The notes beneath the pieces are model-generated. The model had not been told where the DNA came from and made no database searches. It saw nothing but the letters and a program-made list of their open reading frames with translations. From assembly GCF_029227915.1 (NCBI RefSeq), contig NC_079882.1:30124001-30188000 (forward strand): a stretch of 64,000 nucleotides of DNA. The letters are read 5' to 3'. Position 1 is the first letter of the stretch, and each line of letters opens with the position of its first letter. Made by a program: the position numbers and the translations under genes. Source of the DNA: Hydractinia symbiolongicarpus. Lineage: Eukaryota; Cnidaria; Hydrozoa; Anthoathecata; Hydractiniidae. Below are positions 45,040 to 58,569 of this stretch, piece by piece.

Positions 45040-48000
45040 AGTCCAATTGGGGATCATTTATCACATTTGTAATGTCAAAATCCAAAACCAAAGTCCCACA
45101 GTGAATCGTTTCACAGTTAAACGATGCAACCTGGTAATACCAGAAACATATCGCTAAATACATGTCGGTACGAATATGTGACGCAAACGTTGTAACTCAA
45201 ACGGACTGATGCCCTTAGAAATTCAATGAAATAAAGTTTTTGAAATTGTCTTTATTTCTTCAGCGCCCGCTAACGGCTAGGATTGCTCCCACAGTAAAAA
45301 ATGACTTATTTATCTACATTTTTTTTTATAAAGCGCGATCACAGCGCCCAGTGTAATCGTTGAGTTAAAGCAATCATGCCAAATTAAGAAGAATGTTATT
45401 TCTTGGAGTCCAATTGGCTGATTTATCACATTTATAATTTCAAAGTCCAAAATCATTTCAATTAAGTCCCACAGTCATCCGTTTCACTGTTAAAAGCGAT
45501 GCAACATGGTAATATCAGAAACATATCGCTAAATACATGTCGGTACGAATATGTGACGCAAACGTTGTAACTCAAACGGACTGATACCCTTAGAAAGTCA
45601 ATGAAATAAAGTTTTTGAAACTGTCTCCTTTTCCTCAGCGCGCACTAACGGCTAAAATTGGTCCCGCAGCACAAAATTACTTATTTATCTAAATTTTTAA
45701 ATGAAGCGCTACCGCAGCGCACAGTGTAATCGTTGAGTTCAAGCAATCATGTCAAGTTAAGAAGAATGTTATTTCTTGGAGTCCAATTGTCTCCTTCCTC
45801 ATATTCATAAGGTCAAAGTCTAAGGTAGTTCAATTAAATCACACAGTCATTCGTTTCAATGTTCAAAACGATGAAACCTAGTAACATCAGAAGCATATCG
45901 CTAAACACATGTTGGTACGAATATCTGACGCAGCAGTTATAATTCAAACGGACTGATACAGTTATAAGTCAATGATATGTTGTTTTTAAAACTTTCTCTA
46001 TTTCTTCAGGGCACGCTAACGGATAGGATTGGTTCCATAGCAAAAAATGACATATTAATCTAAATTTTTAATTGAAACGTTTCCACAGCGCCCAGTGTAG
46101 TCGTTGAGTTGAAGCAATCATGTCAAATTAAGAAGAATGTTATTTCTTGGAGTCCAATTGTCTCCTTCCTCATATTCATAAGGTCAAAGTCTAAGGTAGT
46201 TCAATTAAATCACACAGTCATTCGTTTCAATGTTCAAAACGATGAAACCTAGTAACATCAGAAGCATATCGCTAAACACATGTTGGTACGAATATCTGAC
46301 GCAGCAGTTATAATTCAAACGGACTGATACAGTTATAAGTCAATGATATGTTGTTTTTAAAACTTTCTCTATTTCTTCAGGGCACGCTAACGGATAGGAT
46401 TGGTTCCATAGCAAAAAATGACATATTAATCTAAATTTTTAATTGAAACGCTTCCACAGCGCCCAGTGTAGTCGTTGAGTTGAAGCAATCATGTCAAATT
46501 AAGAAGAATGTTATTTTTTGGAGTCCAATTGGGGGGTCATTTATCACATTTGTAATGTCAAAATCCAAAACCAAAGTCCCACAGTGAATTGCTTTACAGT
46601 TAAGAGCGATGCAACCTGGTATAACCAGAAACATATCGCTAAATACATGTTGGTACGAATATGTGACGCAAACGTTGTAACACAAACGGACTGATGCCCT
46701 TAGAAAGTCAATGAAATAAAGATTTGAAACTGTCTTTACTTCTTCAGCGCCCGCTAACGGCTAGGATTGCTCCCACAGTAAAAAATGACTTATTTATCTA
46801 CATTTTTTTTTATAAAGCGCGATCACAGCGCCCAGTGTAATCGTTGAGTTGAAGCAATCATGTCAAATTAAAAAAAATGTTATTTCTTGGAGTCCAATTG
46901 GCTGATTTATCACATTTATAAGTTCAAAGTCCAAAATCATTTCAATTAAGTCCCACAGTCATCCGTTTCACTGTTAAAAGCGATGCAACCTGGTAATATC
47001 AGAAACATATCGCTAAATACACGTCGGTACAAATATGTGACGCAAACGTTGTAACTCAAACGGACTGATGCCATTAGAAAGTCAATGAAATAAAGTTTTT
47101 GAAACTGTCTCCTTTTCCTCAGCGCGCACTAACGGCTAAAATTGGTCCCGCAGCACAAAATTACTTATTCATCCAAATTTCTAAATGAAGCGCTACCGCA
47201 GCGCACAATGGAATCGTTGAGTTCAAGCAATCATGTCAAGTTAAGAAGAATGTTATTCTTTGGAGTCCAATTGTCTCCTTCCTCATATTCATAAGGTCAA
47301 AGTCTAAGGTAGTTCAATTAAATCACACAGTCATTCGTTTCAATGTTCAAAACGATGAAAGCTAGTAACATCAGAAGCATATCGCTAAATACATGTTGGT
47401 ATGAATATGTGACGCAGCAGTTATAATTCAAACGGACTGATACCGTTATAAGTCAATGATATGTTGTTTTTAAAACTTTCTCTATTTCTTCAGGGCACGC
47501 TAACGGATAGGATTGGTCCCATAGTAAAAAATGACATATTAATCTAAATTTTTAATTGAAGCGCTACCACAGCGCCCAGTGTAGTCGTTGAGTTCCGGCA
47601 ATCATGTCAAATTAAGAAGAATGTTATTTTTTGGAGTCCAATTGGGGGGTCATTTATCACATTTGTAATGTCAAAATCCAAAACCAAAGTCCCACAGTGA
47701 ATTGCTTCACAGTTAAGAGCGATGGAACCTGGTAATGCCAGAAACATATCGCTAAATACATGTTGGTACGAATATGTGACGCAAACGTTGTAACTCAAAC
47801 GGACTGATGCCCTTAGAAAGTCAATGAAAGAAAGATTTGAAACTGTCTTTACTTCTTCAGCGCCCGCTAACGGCTAGGATTGCTCCCACAGTAAAAAATG
47901 ACTTATTTTTCTACATTTTTTTTTATAAAGCGCGATCACAGCGCCCAGTGTAATCGTTGAGTTGAAGCAATCATGTCAAATTAAAAAGAATGTTATTTCT

Positions 48001-48700
48001 TGGAGTCCAATTGGCTGATTTATCACATTTATAAGTTCAAAGTCCAAAACCATTTCAATTAAGTCCCATAGTCATCCGTTTCACTGTTAAAAGCGATGCA
48101 ACCTGGTAATATCAGAAACATATCGCTAAATACATGTCGGTACGAATATGTGACGCAAACGTTGTAACTCAAACGGACTGATGCCCTTAGAAAGTCAATG
48201 AAATAAAGTTTTTGAAACTGTCTCCTTTTCCTCAGCGCGCACTAATGGCTATAATTGGTCCCGTAGCACAAAATTACTTATTTATCCAAATTTCTAAATG
48301 AAGCGCTACCGCAGCGCACAGTGGAATCGTTGAGTTCAAGCAATCATGTCAAGTTAAGAAGAATGTTATTTCTTGGAGTCCAATTGTCTCCTTCCTCATA
48401 TTTATAAGGTCAAAGTCTAAGGTAGTTGAATTAAATCACACAGTCATTCGTTTCAATGTTCAAAACGATGAAACCTAGTAACATCAGAAGCATATCGCTA
48501 AATACATGTTGGTACGAATATTTGACGCAGCAGTTATAATTCAAACGGACTGATACCGTTATAAGTCAATGATATGTTGTTTTTAAAACTTTCTCTATTT
48601 CTTCAGGGCACGCTAACGGATAGGATTGGTCCCATAGTAAAAAATGACATATTAATCTAAATTTTTAATTGAAGCGCTACCACAGCGCCCAGTGTAATCG
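45040..48700 (-). repeat. Three-subtype higher-order repeat, period ~1113 bp, with one extra monomer
   Basis: The subtype order GGGG-TCATT, GGCTGATTT, TCTCCTTCC repeats at about 45053, 46530 and 47648. The first interval is longer because the TCTCCTTCC monomer is doubled (45791 and 46162, offset 371, almost identical including AATATCTGACGCAGCAG). The second interval is about 1113-1118 bp. Confidence 0.8.
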
Positions 48701-49009
48701 TTGAGTTTAAGCAATCATGTCAAATTAAGAAGAATGTTATTTCTTGGAGTCCAATTGGCTCATTTATCACATTTATAAGTTCAAAGTCCAAAATCATTTC
48801 AATTAAGTCCCACAGTCATCCGTTTCACTGTTAAAAGCGATGCAACCTGGTAATATCAGAAACATATCGCTAAGTACATGTTGGTACGAATATGTGACGC
48901 AACCGTTGTAACTCAAACGGACTGATACCCTTAGAAACTCAATGATATGTAGTTTTTGAAACTGTCTCTATATCTTCAGCGCGTGCTAACGGCTACGATT
49001 GGTCCCACA

Positions 49010-52000
49010 GTAAAAAATGACTTATTTATCTAAATTTCTAAATGAAGCGCTACCGCAGCGCCCAGTGTAATCGTTGAGTTCAAGCAATCATGTCAAATTA
49101 AGAAGAATGTTATTTCTTGGAGTCCAATTGTCTCCTTCCTCACATTCATAAGGTCAAAGTCTAAGGTAGTTCAATTAAATCACACAGTCATTCGTTTCAA
49201 TGTTCAAAGTGATGAAACCTAGTAACATCAGAAGCATATCGCTAAATACATGTTGGTACGAATATGTGACGCAGCAGTTGTAATTTAAACGGACTGATAC
49301 CGTTAAAAGTCAATGATATGTAGTTTTTGAAACTTTCTCCATTTCTTCAGGGCACGGTAACGGCTACGATTGGTCCCATAGTAAAAAATGACTTATTTAT
49401 CTAAATTATTAATTGAAGCGCTACCACAGCGCCCAGTGTAGTCGTTGAGTTCCGGCAATCATGTCAAATTAAGAAGAATGTTATTTCTTGGAGTCCAATT
49501 GGCTCATTTATCACATTTATAAGTTTAAAGTCCAAAATCATTTCAATTAAGTCCCAAATTCATCCGTTTCACTGCTAAAAGCGATGCAACCTGGTGATAT
49601 CAAAAACATATCGCTAAATACATGTCGGTACGAATATGTGACGCAAACCTTGTAACTCAAACGGCCTGATGCCCGTAGAAAGTCAATGAAATAAAGTTTT
49701 TGATACTGTCTCCATTTCCTCAGCGCGCGCTGACGGCTAAGATTGGTCCCGCAGTACGAAATGACCGATTTATCTAAATCTCTAAATGAAGCGCTACCGC
49801 AGCGCCTAGTGTAATCGTTGAGTTCAATCAATCATGTCAAATTAAGAAGAATGTTATTTCTTGGAGTCCAATTGTCTCGTTCCTCATATTCATAAGGTCA
49901 AAGTCGAAGGCAGTTCAATTAAATCACACAGTCATTCGTTTCAATGTTCAAAACGATGAAACCTAGTAACATCAGAAGAATATCGCTAAATACATGTTGG
50001 TACGAATATGTGACGCAGCAGTTGTAATTCAAACGGACTGATACCGTTCGTAACTCAATGAAATGTAGTTTTTGAAACTGTCTCTATTTCTTCAGCGCGC
50101 GCTAACTGCAAAGATTGGTCCCACAGTAAAAAATGACTTATTTATCTAAATTTCTAAATGAAGCGCTACCGCAGCGCCCAGTGTAATCGTTGAGTTCAAG
50201 CAATCATGTCAAATTAAGAAGAATGTTATTTCTTGGAGTCCAATTGTCTCCTTCCTCACATTCATAAGGTCAAAGTCTAAGGTAGTTCAATTAAATCACA
50301 CAGTCATTCGTTTCAATGTTCAAAGTGATGAAACCTAGTAACATCAGAAGCATATCGCTAAATACATGTTGGTACGAATATGTGACGCAGCAGTTGTAAT
50401 TCAAACGGACTGATACCATTATAAGTCAATGATATGTAGTTTTTGAAACGTTCTCTATTTCTTCAGGGCACGGTAACGGCTAGGATTGGTCCCATAGTAA
50501 AAAATGACTTATTTATCTAAATTATTAATTGAAGCGCTACCACAGCGCCCAGTGTAGTCGTTGAGTTCCGGCAATCATGTCAAATTAAGAAGAATGTTAT
50601 TTCTTGGAGTCCAATTGGCTCATTTATCACATTTATAAGTTCAAAGTCCAAAATCATTTCAATTAAGTCCCAAATTCATCCGTTTCACTGCTAAAAGCGA
50701 TGCAACCTGGTGATATCAAAAACATATCGCTAAATACATTTCGGTACGAATATGTGACGCAAACCTTGTAACTCAAACGGCCTGATGCCCGTAGAAAGTC
50801 AATGAAATAAAGTTTTTGATACTGTCTCCATTTCCTCAGCGCGCGCTGACGGCTAAGATTGGTCCCGCAGTACGAAATGACCGATTTATCTAAATCTCTA
50901 AATGAAGCGCTACCGCAGCGCCTAGTGTAATCGTTGAGTTCAATCAATCATGTCAAATTAAGAAGAATGTTATTTCTTGGAGTCCAATTGTCTCGTTCCT
51001 CATATTCATAAGGTCAAAGTCGAAGGCAGTTCAATTAAATCACACAGTCATTCGTTTCAATGTTCAAAACGATGAAACCTAGTAACATCAGAAGAATATC
51101 GCTAAATACATGTTGGTACGAATATGTGACGCAGCAGTTGTAATTCAAACGGACTGATACCGTTCGTAACTCAATGAAATGTAGTTTTTGAAACTGTCTC
51201 TATTTCTTCAGCGCGCGCTAACTGCAAAGATTGGTCCCACAGTAAAAAATGACTTATTTATCTAAATTTCTAAATGAAGCGCTACCGCAGCGCCCAGTGT
51301 AATCGTTGAGTTCAAGCAATCATGTCAAATTAAGAAGAATGTTATTTCTTGGAGTCCAATTGTCTCCTTCCTCACATTCATAAGGTCAAAGTCTAAGGTA
51401 GTTCAATTAAATCACACAGTCATTCGTTTCAATGTTCAAAGTGATGAAACCTAGTAACATCAGAAGCATATCGCTAAATACATGTTGGTACGAATATGTG
51501 ACGCAGCAGTTGTAATTCAAACGGACTGATACCATTATAAGTCAATGATATGTAGTTTTTGAAACGTTCTCTATTTCTTCAGGGCACGGTAACGGCTAGG
51601 ATTGGTCCCATAGTAAAAAATGACTTATTTATCTAAATTATTAATTGAAGCGCTACCACAGCGCCCAGTGTAGTCGTTGAGTTCCGGCAATCATGTCAAA
51701 TTAAGAAGAATGTTATTTCTTGGAGTCCAATTGGCTCATTTATCACATTTATAAGTTCAAAGTCCAAAATCATTTCAATTAAGTCCCAAATTCATCCGTT
51801 TCACTGTTAAAAGCGATGCAACCTGGTGATATCAGAAACATATCGCTAAATACATGTCGGTACGAATATGTGACGCAAACGTTGTAACTCAAACGGCCTG
51901 ATGCCCGTAGAAAGTCAATGAAATAAAGTTTTTGATACTGTCTCCATTTCCACAGCGCGCGCTAACGGCTAAGATTGGTCCCGCAGTACGAAATGACTGA

Positions 52001-52280
52001 TTTATCTAAATCTCTAAATGAAGCGCTACCGCAGCGCCTAGTGTAATCGTTGAGTTCAATCAATCATGTCAAATTAAGAAGAATGTTATTTCTTGGAGTC
52101 CAATTGTCTCGTTCCTCATATTTATAAGGTCAAAGTCTAAGGCATTTCAATTAAATCACACAGTCATTCGTTTCATTGTTCAAAACGATGAAACCTAGTA
52201 ACATCAGAAGAATATCGCTAAATACATGTTGGTACGAATATGTGACGCAGCAGTTGTAATTCAAACGGACTGATACCGTT
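49010..52280 (-). repeat. Three tandem copies of a three-monomer unit, period 1116 bp
   Basis: Markers repeat at exactly 1116 bp: the segment around CAAGCAATCATGTCAAATTA at 49081 recurs at 50197 and 51313, and TCCCAAATTCATCCG at ~49551 recurs at ~50667 and ~51785. Units are nearly identical. At about 52280 the third copy diverges (GTTATAAGTC instead of GTTCGTAACTC). Confidence 0.85.
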
Positions 52281-55200
52281 ATAAGTCAATGATATGTAGT
52301 TTTTGAAACTTTCTCTATTTCTTCAGGGCACGCTAACGGCTAGGATTGGTCCCATAGTAAAAAATGACTTATTTATCTAAATTTTTAATTGAAGCGCTAC
52401 CACAGCGCCCAGTGTAGTCGTTGAGTTCCGGCAATCATGTCAAATTAAGAAGAATGTTATTTTTTAGGGTCCAATTGGGGGGTCAATTATCACATTTGTA
52501 ATGTCAAAATCCAAAACCAAAGTCCCACAGTGAATCGTTTCACAGTTAAAAGCGATGCAACCTGGTAATATCAGAAACATATCGCTAAATACATGTTGGT
52601 ACGAATATGTGACGCAACCGTTGTAACTCAAACGGACTGATACCCTTAGAAAGTCAATAAAATAAATTTTTTGAAACTGTCTCCATTTCCTTAGCGCGCA
52701 CTAACGGCTAAAGTTGGACCCGCAGCGCAAAATTACTGATTTATCTAAATTTCTAAATGAAGCGCTACCGCAATTCACAGTGTAATCGTTGAGTTCAAGC
52801 AATCATGTCAAATTAAGAAGAATGTTATTTCCTGGAGTCCAATTGTCTCCTTTCTCACATTCATAAGGTCAAACTCTAAGGTAGTTTAATTAAATCACAC
52901 AATCAGTCGTTTCACTGTTTAAAGCGATGAAACCTAGTAATATCAGAAACATATTGCTAAGTACATGTTAGTACCAATATGTTGCGCAACAGTTGTAACT
53001 CAAACGCACTGATACCACTAGAAAGTCACTGAAATGTAGTTTTTGAAACTGTCTCCTTTTCTTTAGCGCGCGCTAACGGCAAGGCTTGCTCCCACAGCAA
53101 AGAATGAATTATTTATCTTCATTTTTTTATAAAGCGCTATCACAGCGCGCAGTGTAATCGTTGAGTTCAAGCAATCAAGTCAATTAAGAAGAATGTTTAT
53201 TCTTGGAGTCCAACTGTCGCATTTATCACATTTATAAGTTCAAAGTCTAAAATCAGTTCAATTAAGTCCCAGGTCAATCATTTCACTGTTCACACCGATT
53301 AAACCCAGTAACATCAGAAGCATATCGTTAAATACATGTTGGTACGAATATGTGACGCAACAGTTGTAACTCAAACGGACTGATACCGTTCGTAACTCAA
53401 TGAAATGTAGTTTTTGAAACTGTCTCTATTTCTTCAGCGCGCGCTAACTGCAAAGATTGGTCCCGCAGTACAAAGTGACTGATTTATCTAAATTTCTAAA
53501 TAAAGCGCTACCGCAGCGCCCAGTGTAATCGTTGAATTTAAGCAATCATGTCAAATTAAGAAGAATGTTAGTTCTTGGAGTCCGATTGTCTCCTTCCTCA
53601 CATTCATAAGGGCAAAGTCTAAGGTAGTTCAATTAAGTCCCACAGTCATTCGTTTCACTGTTAAAAGCGATGCAACCTGGTAATATCAGAAACATATCGT
53701 TAAATACATGTTGGTACGAATATGTGACGCAACCGTTGTAACTCAAACGGACTGATACCCTTAGAAAGTCAAAAAAATAAAGTTTTTAACTCTGTCTCCA
53801 TTTCCTCAGCGCGCACTAACGGCTAAAATTGGTCCCGCAGCGCAAAATTACTGATTTATCTAAATTTCTAAATGAAGCGCTACCGCAGCGCACAGTGTAA
53901 TCGTTGAGTTCAAGCAATCATGTCAAATTAAGAAGAATGTTATTTCTTGGAGTCCAATTGTCTCCTTCCTCACATTCATAAGGTCAAAGTCTAAGGTAGT
54001 TCAATTAAATCACACAGTCATTCGTTTCAATGTTCAAAACGATGAAACCTAGTAACATCAGAAGCATATCGCTAAATACATGTTGGTACGAATATCTGAC
54101 GCAGCAGTTATAATTCAAACGGACTGATACCGTTATAAGTCAATGATATGTTGTTTTTAAAACTTTCTCTATTTCTTCAGGGCACGCTAACGGATAGGAT
54201 TGGTCCCATAGTAAAAAATGACATATTAATCTAAATTTTTAATTGAAGCGCTACCACGGCGCCCAGTGTAATCGTTGAGTTGAAGCAATCATGTCAAATT
54301 AAGAAAAATTTATTTCTTGGAGTCCAATTGGCTCATTTATCACATTTATAAGTTCAAAGTCCAAAATCATTTCAATTAAGTCGCACAGTCATCCGTTTCA
54401 CTGTTAAAAGCGATGCAACCTGGTAATATCAGAAACATATCGCTAAATACATGTCGGTACGAATATGTGACGCCACAGTTGCAACTCAAACGGACTGATA
54501 CCGTTCAGAACTCAATGAAATGTAGTTTTTGAAACTGTCTCTATTTCTTCAGCGCGCGCTTACTGCTAAGATTGGTCCCGCAGTACGAAATGACTGATTT
54601 ATCTAAATTTCTAAATGAAGCGCTACCGCAGCGCACAGTGTAATCGTTGAGTTCAAGCAATCATGTCAAATCAAGAAGAATGTTTTTTCTTGGAGTCCAA
54701 TTGTCTCCTTCCTCATATTCATAATGTAAAAGTCTAAGGTAGTTCAATTAAATCACACAGTCATTCGTTTCACTGTTAAGAGCGATGCAACCTGGTAATA
54801 TCAGAAACATATCGCTAAATACATGTCGGTACGAATATGTGACGCAAACGTTGTAACTCAAACGGCCTGATGCCCTTAGAAAGTCAATGAAATAAAGTTT
54901 TTGTTACTGTCTCTATTTCCTCAGCGCGCGCTAACGGCTAAAATTGGTCCCACAGTAAAAAATGACTTATTTATCTAAATTTCTAAATGAAGCGCTACCG
55001 CAGCGCCCAGTGTAATCGTTGAGTTCAAGCAATCATGTCAAATTAAGAAGAATGTTATTTCTTGGAGTCCAATTGTCTCCTTCCTCACATTCATAAGGTC
55101 AAAGTCTAAGGTAGTTCAATTAAATCACACACTCATTCGTTTCAATGTTCAAAGTGATGAAACCTAGTAACATCAGAAGCATATCGCTAAATACATGTTG

Positions 55201-58200
55201 GTACGAATATGTGACGCAGCAGTTGTAATTCAAACGAAGTGATACCGTTAAAAGTCAATGATATGTAGTTTTTGAAACTTTCTCTATTTCTTCAGGGCAC
55301 GGTAACGGCTAGGATTGGTCCCATAGTAAAAAATGACTTATTTATCTAAATTTTTAATTGAAGCGCTACCACAGCGCCCAGTGTAGTCGTTGAGTTCCGG
55401 CAATCATGTCAAATTAAGAAGAATGTTATTTCTTGGAGTCCAATAATCTCATTTATCACACGTGTAAAGTCACAGTCTAAAATCAGTTCAATTAAGTCCC
55501 ACATTCAATCGTTTCACTTTTCAAAGCGATGAAACCTAGTAATATCAGAAACATATTGCTAAGTACATGTTAGTACGAATATGTTGCGCAACAGTTGTAA
55601 CTCAAACGCACTGATACCACTAGAAAGTCACTGAAATGTAGTTTTTGAAACTCTCTCTTTTTCTTCAGCGCGCGCTAACGGCAAGGCTTGCTCCCACAGT
55701 AAAAAATGACTTATTTATCTTCATTTTATTTTATAAATCGCTATCACAGCGCTCAGTGTAATCGTTGAGTTCAAGCAATCAAGTCAAATTAAGAAAACTG
55801 CTTATTCTTGGAGTCCAGTTGTCTCATTTATGACATTTATAAGTTCAAAGTCTAAAATCAGTTCAATTAAGTCCCACAGTCAATAGTTTCACTGTTCACA
55901 CCGATTAAACCTAGTAACATCAGAAGCATATCGCTAAATACAAGTTGGTACGAATATGTGATGCAACAGTTGTAACTCAAAAGGACTGATACCGTTAGGA
56001 AGTCAATGATATGTAGTTTTTGAAACTTTCTCTATTTCTTCAGGGCACGGTAACGGCTAGGATTGGTCCCACAGTACAAAATGACTTATTTAAATTTCTA
56101 AATAAAGCGCTACCGCAGCGCCCAGTGTAACCACTGAATTCCAGCAATCATGTCAAAAGAAGAAGAGTGTTATTTCTTGGAGTCCAATTGACTCATTCAT
56201 CACATTTATAAGTTCAAAGTCGAAAATCAGTTCAATTAAGTCCCACAGTCATTCGTTTCACTGTTAAAAGCGATGCAACCTGGTAATATCAGAAACATAT
56301 CGCTAAATACATGTTGGTACGGATGTGTGACGCAACCGTTTTGACTCAATCGAACTGATATCGTTAGAAACTCAATGAGATATAGTTTTTGAAACTTTCG
56401 CTATTTCTTCAGCGCGGGCTAACGGCTAAGATTGGTCCCACAGTACAAAATGACTTATTTAAATTTCTAAATAAAGCGCTACCGCAGCGCCCAGTGTAAC
56501 CACTGAATTCCAGCAATCATGTCAAAAGAAGAAGAATGTTATTTCTTGCAGACCAAATGGCTCATTTATCACATTTATAATGTCAAAGTCCAAAATCAGT
56601 TCAATTAGGGCTCACAGTCAATAGTTTCACTGTTAGAAACGATGCAACCTGGTAATATCTGAAACATATCGCTAAATACATGTTGGTACGAATATGTGAG
56701 GCAACCGTTGTACTTCAAGCGAACGGATACCGTTAGAAACTCAATGAAATGTAGTTTTTGAAACTGTCCCTATATCTTCAGCGCGTGCTAATGACTAGGA
56801 TTGGTCCCACAGTAAAAAATGACTTAATTATCTAAATTTTTAATTGAAGCGCTACCACAGCCCTTAGTGTAATCCCTGAGTTCCATCAACCATGTCAAAC
56901 TAAGAATAATGCTATTTCTTGGAGTCCAATAATCTCATTTATCACATGTGTAAGGTCACAGTCTAAAATCAGTTCAATTAAGTCCCACAGTCAATCGTTT
57001 CACTTTTTAAAGCGATGAAACCTAGTAATATCAGAAACATATTGCTAAGTACATGTTAGTACGAATATGTTGCGCAACAGTTTAACTCAAACGCACTGAT
57101 ACCGCTAGAAAGTCACTGAAATGTAGTTTTTAAAACTGTCTCTTTTTCTTCAGCGCGCGCTAACGGCAAGGCTTGCTCCCACAGTAAGAAATGACTTATT
57201 TATCTTCTTTTTTTTATAAAGCGCTATCACAGAGCTCAGTGTAATCTTTGAGTTCGAGCAATCAAGTCAAATTAAGAAGAATGTTTATTCTTGGAGTCCA
57301 ACAGTCTCATTTATCACATTTATAAGTTCAAAGTCTAAAATCAGTTCAATTAAATCCCACAGTCAATCGTTTCACTGTTCACACCGATTAAACCTAGTAA
57401 CATCTGAAACATATCGCTAAATACATGTTGGTACGAATGTGTGACGCAACCGTTGTGACTTAATCGAACTGCTACCGTTAGAAACTCAATGAGATATAAT
57501 TTTTGAAACTTTCGCTATTTCTTCAGCGCGGGCTAACGGCTAAGATTGGTCCCACAGTACAAAATGACTAATCTAAATTTCTAAATGAAGCGCTACGGCA
57601 GCGCCCAGTGTAACCACTGAATTCCAGCAATCATGTCAAAAGAAGAAGAATGTTATTTCTTGCAGTCCAGATGGCTCATTTATCACATTTATAATGTCAA
57701 AGTCCAAAATCAGTTCAATTAGGCCTCACAGTCAATCGTTTCACTGTTAGAAGCGATGCAACCGGGTAATATCTGAAACATATCGCTAAATACATGTTGG
57801 TACAAATATGTGACGCAACTGTTGTAACTCCAACGGACTGATAACCTTAGAAAGTCAATAAAATAAAGTTCTTGAAACTATCTCCATTTCCTCAGCGCGC
57901 GCTAACGGCTAAGATTGGTCCCGCAGTACGAAATGACTGATTTATCTAAATTTCTAAATGAAGCGCTACCGCAGCGCCTAGTGTAATCGTTGAGTTCAAT
58001 CAATCATGTCAAATTAAGAAGAATGTTATTTCTTGGAGTCCAATTGTCTCCTTCCTCATATTCATAAAGTCAAAGTCTAAGGTAGTTCAATTAAGTCACA
58101 CAGTCATTCGTTTCAATGTTCAAAACGATCAAACCTAGTAACATCAGAAGCATATCGCTAAATACATGTTGGTACGAATATGTGACGCAGCAGTTGTAAT

Positions 58201-58569
58201 TCAAACAGACTGATACCGTTATAAATCAATGATATGTAGTTTTTGAAACTTTCTCTATTTCTTCAGGGCACGCTAACGGATAGGATTGGTCCCATAGTAA
58301 AAAATGACTTATTAATCTAAATTTTTAATTGAAGCGCTACCACAGCGCCCAGTGTAATCGTTGAGTTCTGTCAATCATGTCAAATTAGGAAGAGAGCTAT
58401 TTTTTGGAGTCCAATTGAGGGGTCATTTATCACATTTGTAAGGTCAAAATCCAAAACCAAAGTCCTACAGTCAATCGTTTCACTGTTAAAAGCGATGCAA
58501 CCTAGTAATATTAGAAGAATATCGCTAAATACATGTTGGTACCAATATGTGACGCAACCGCTGTAGCTC

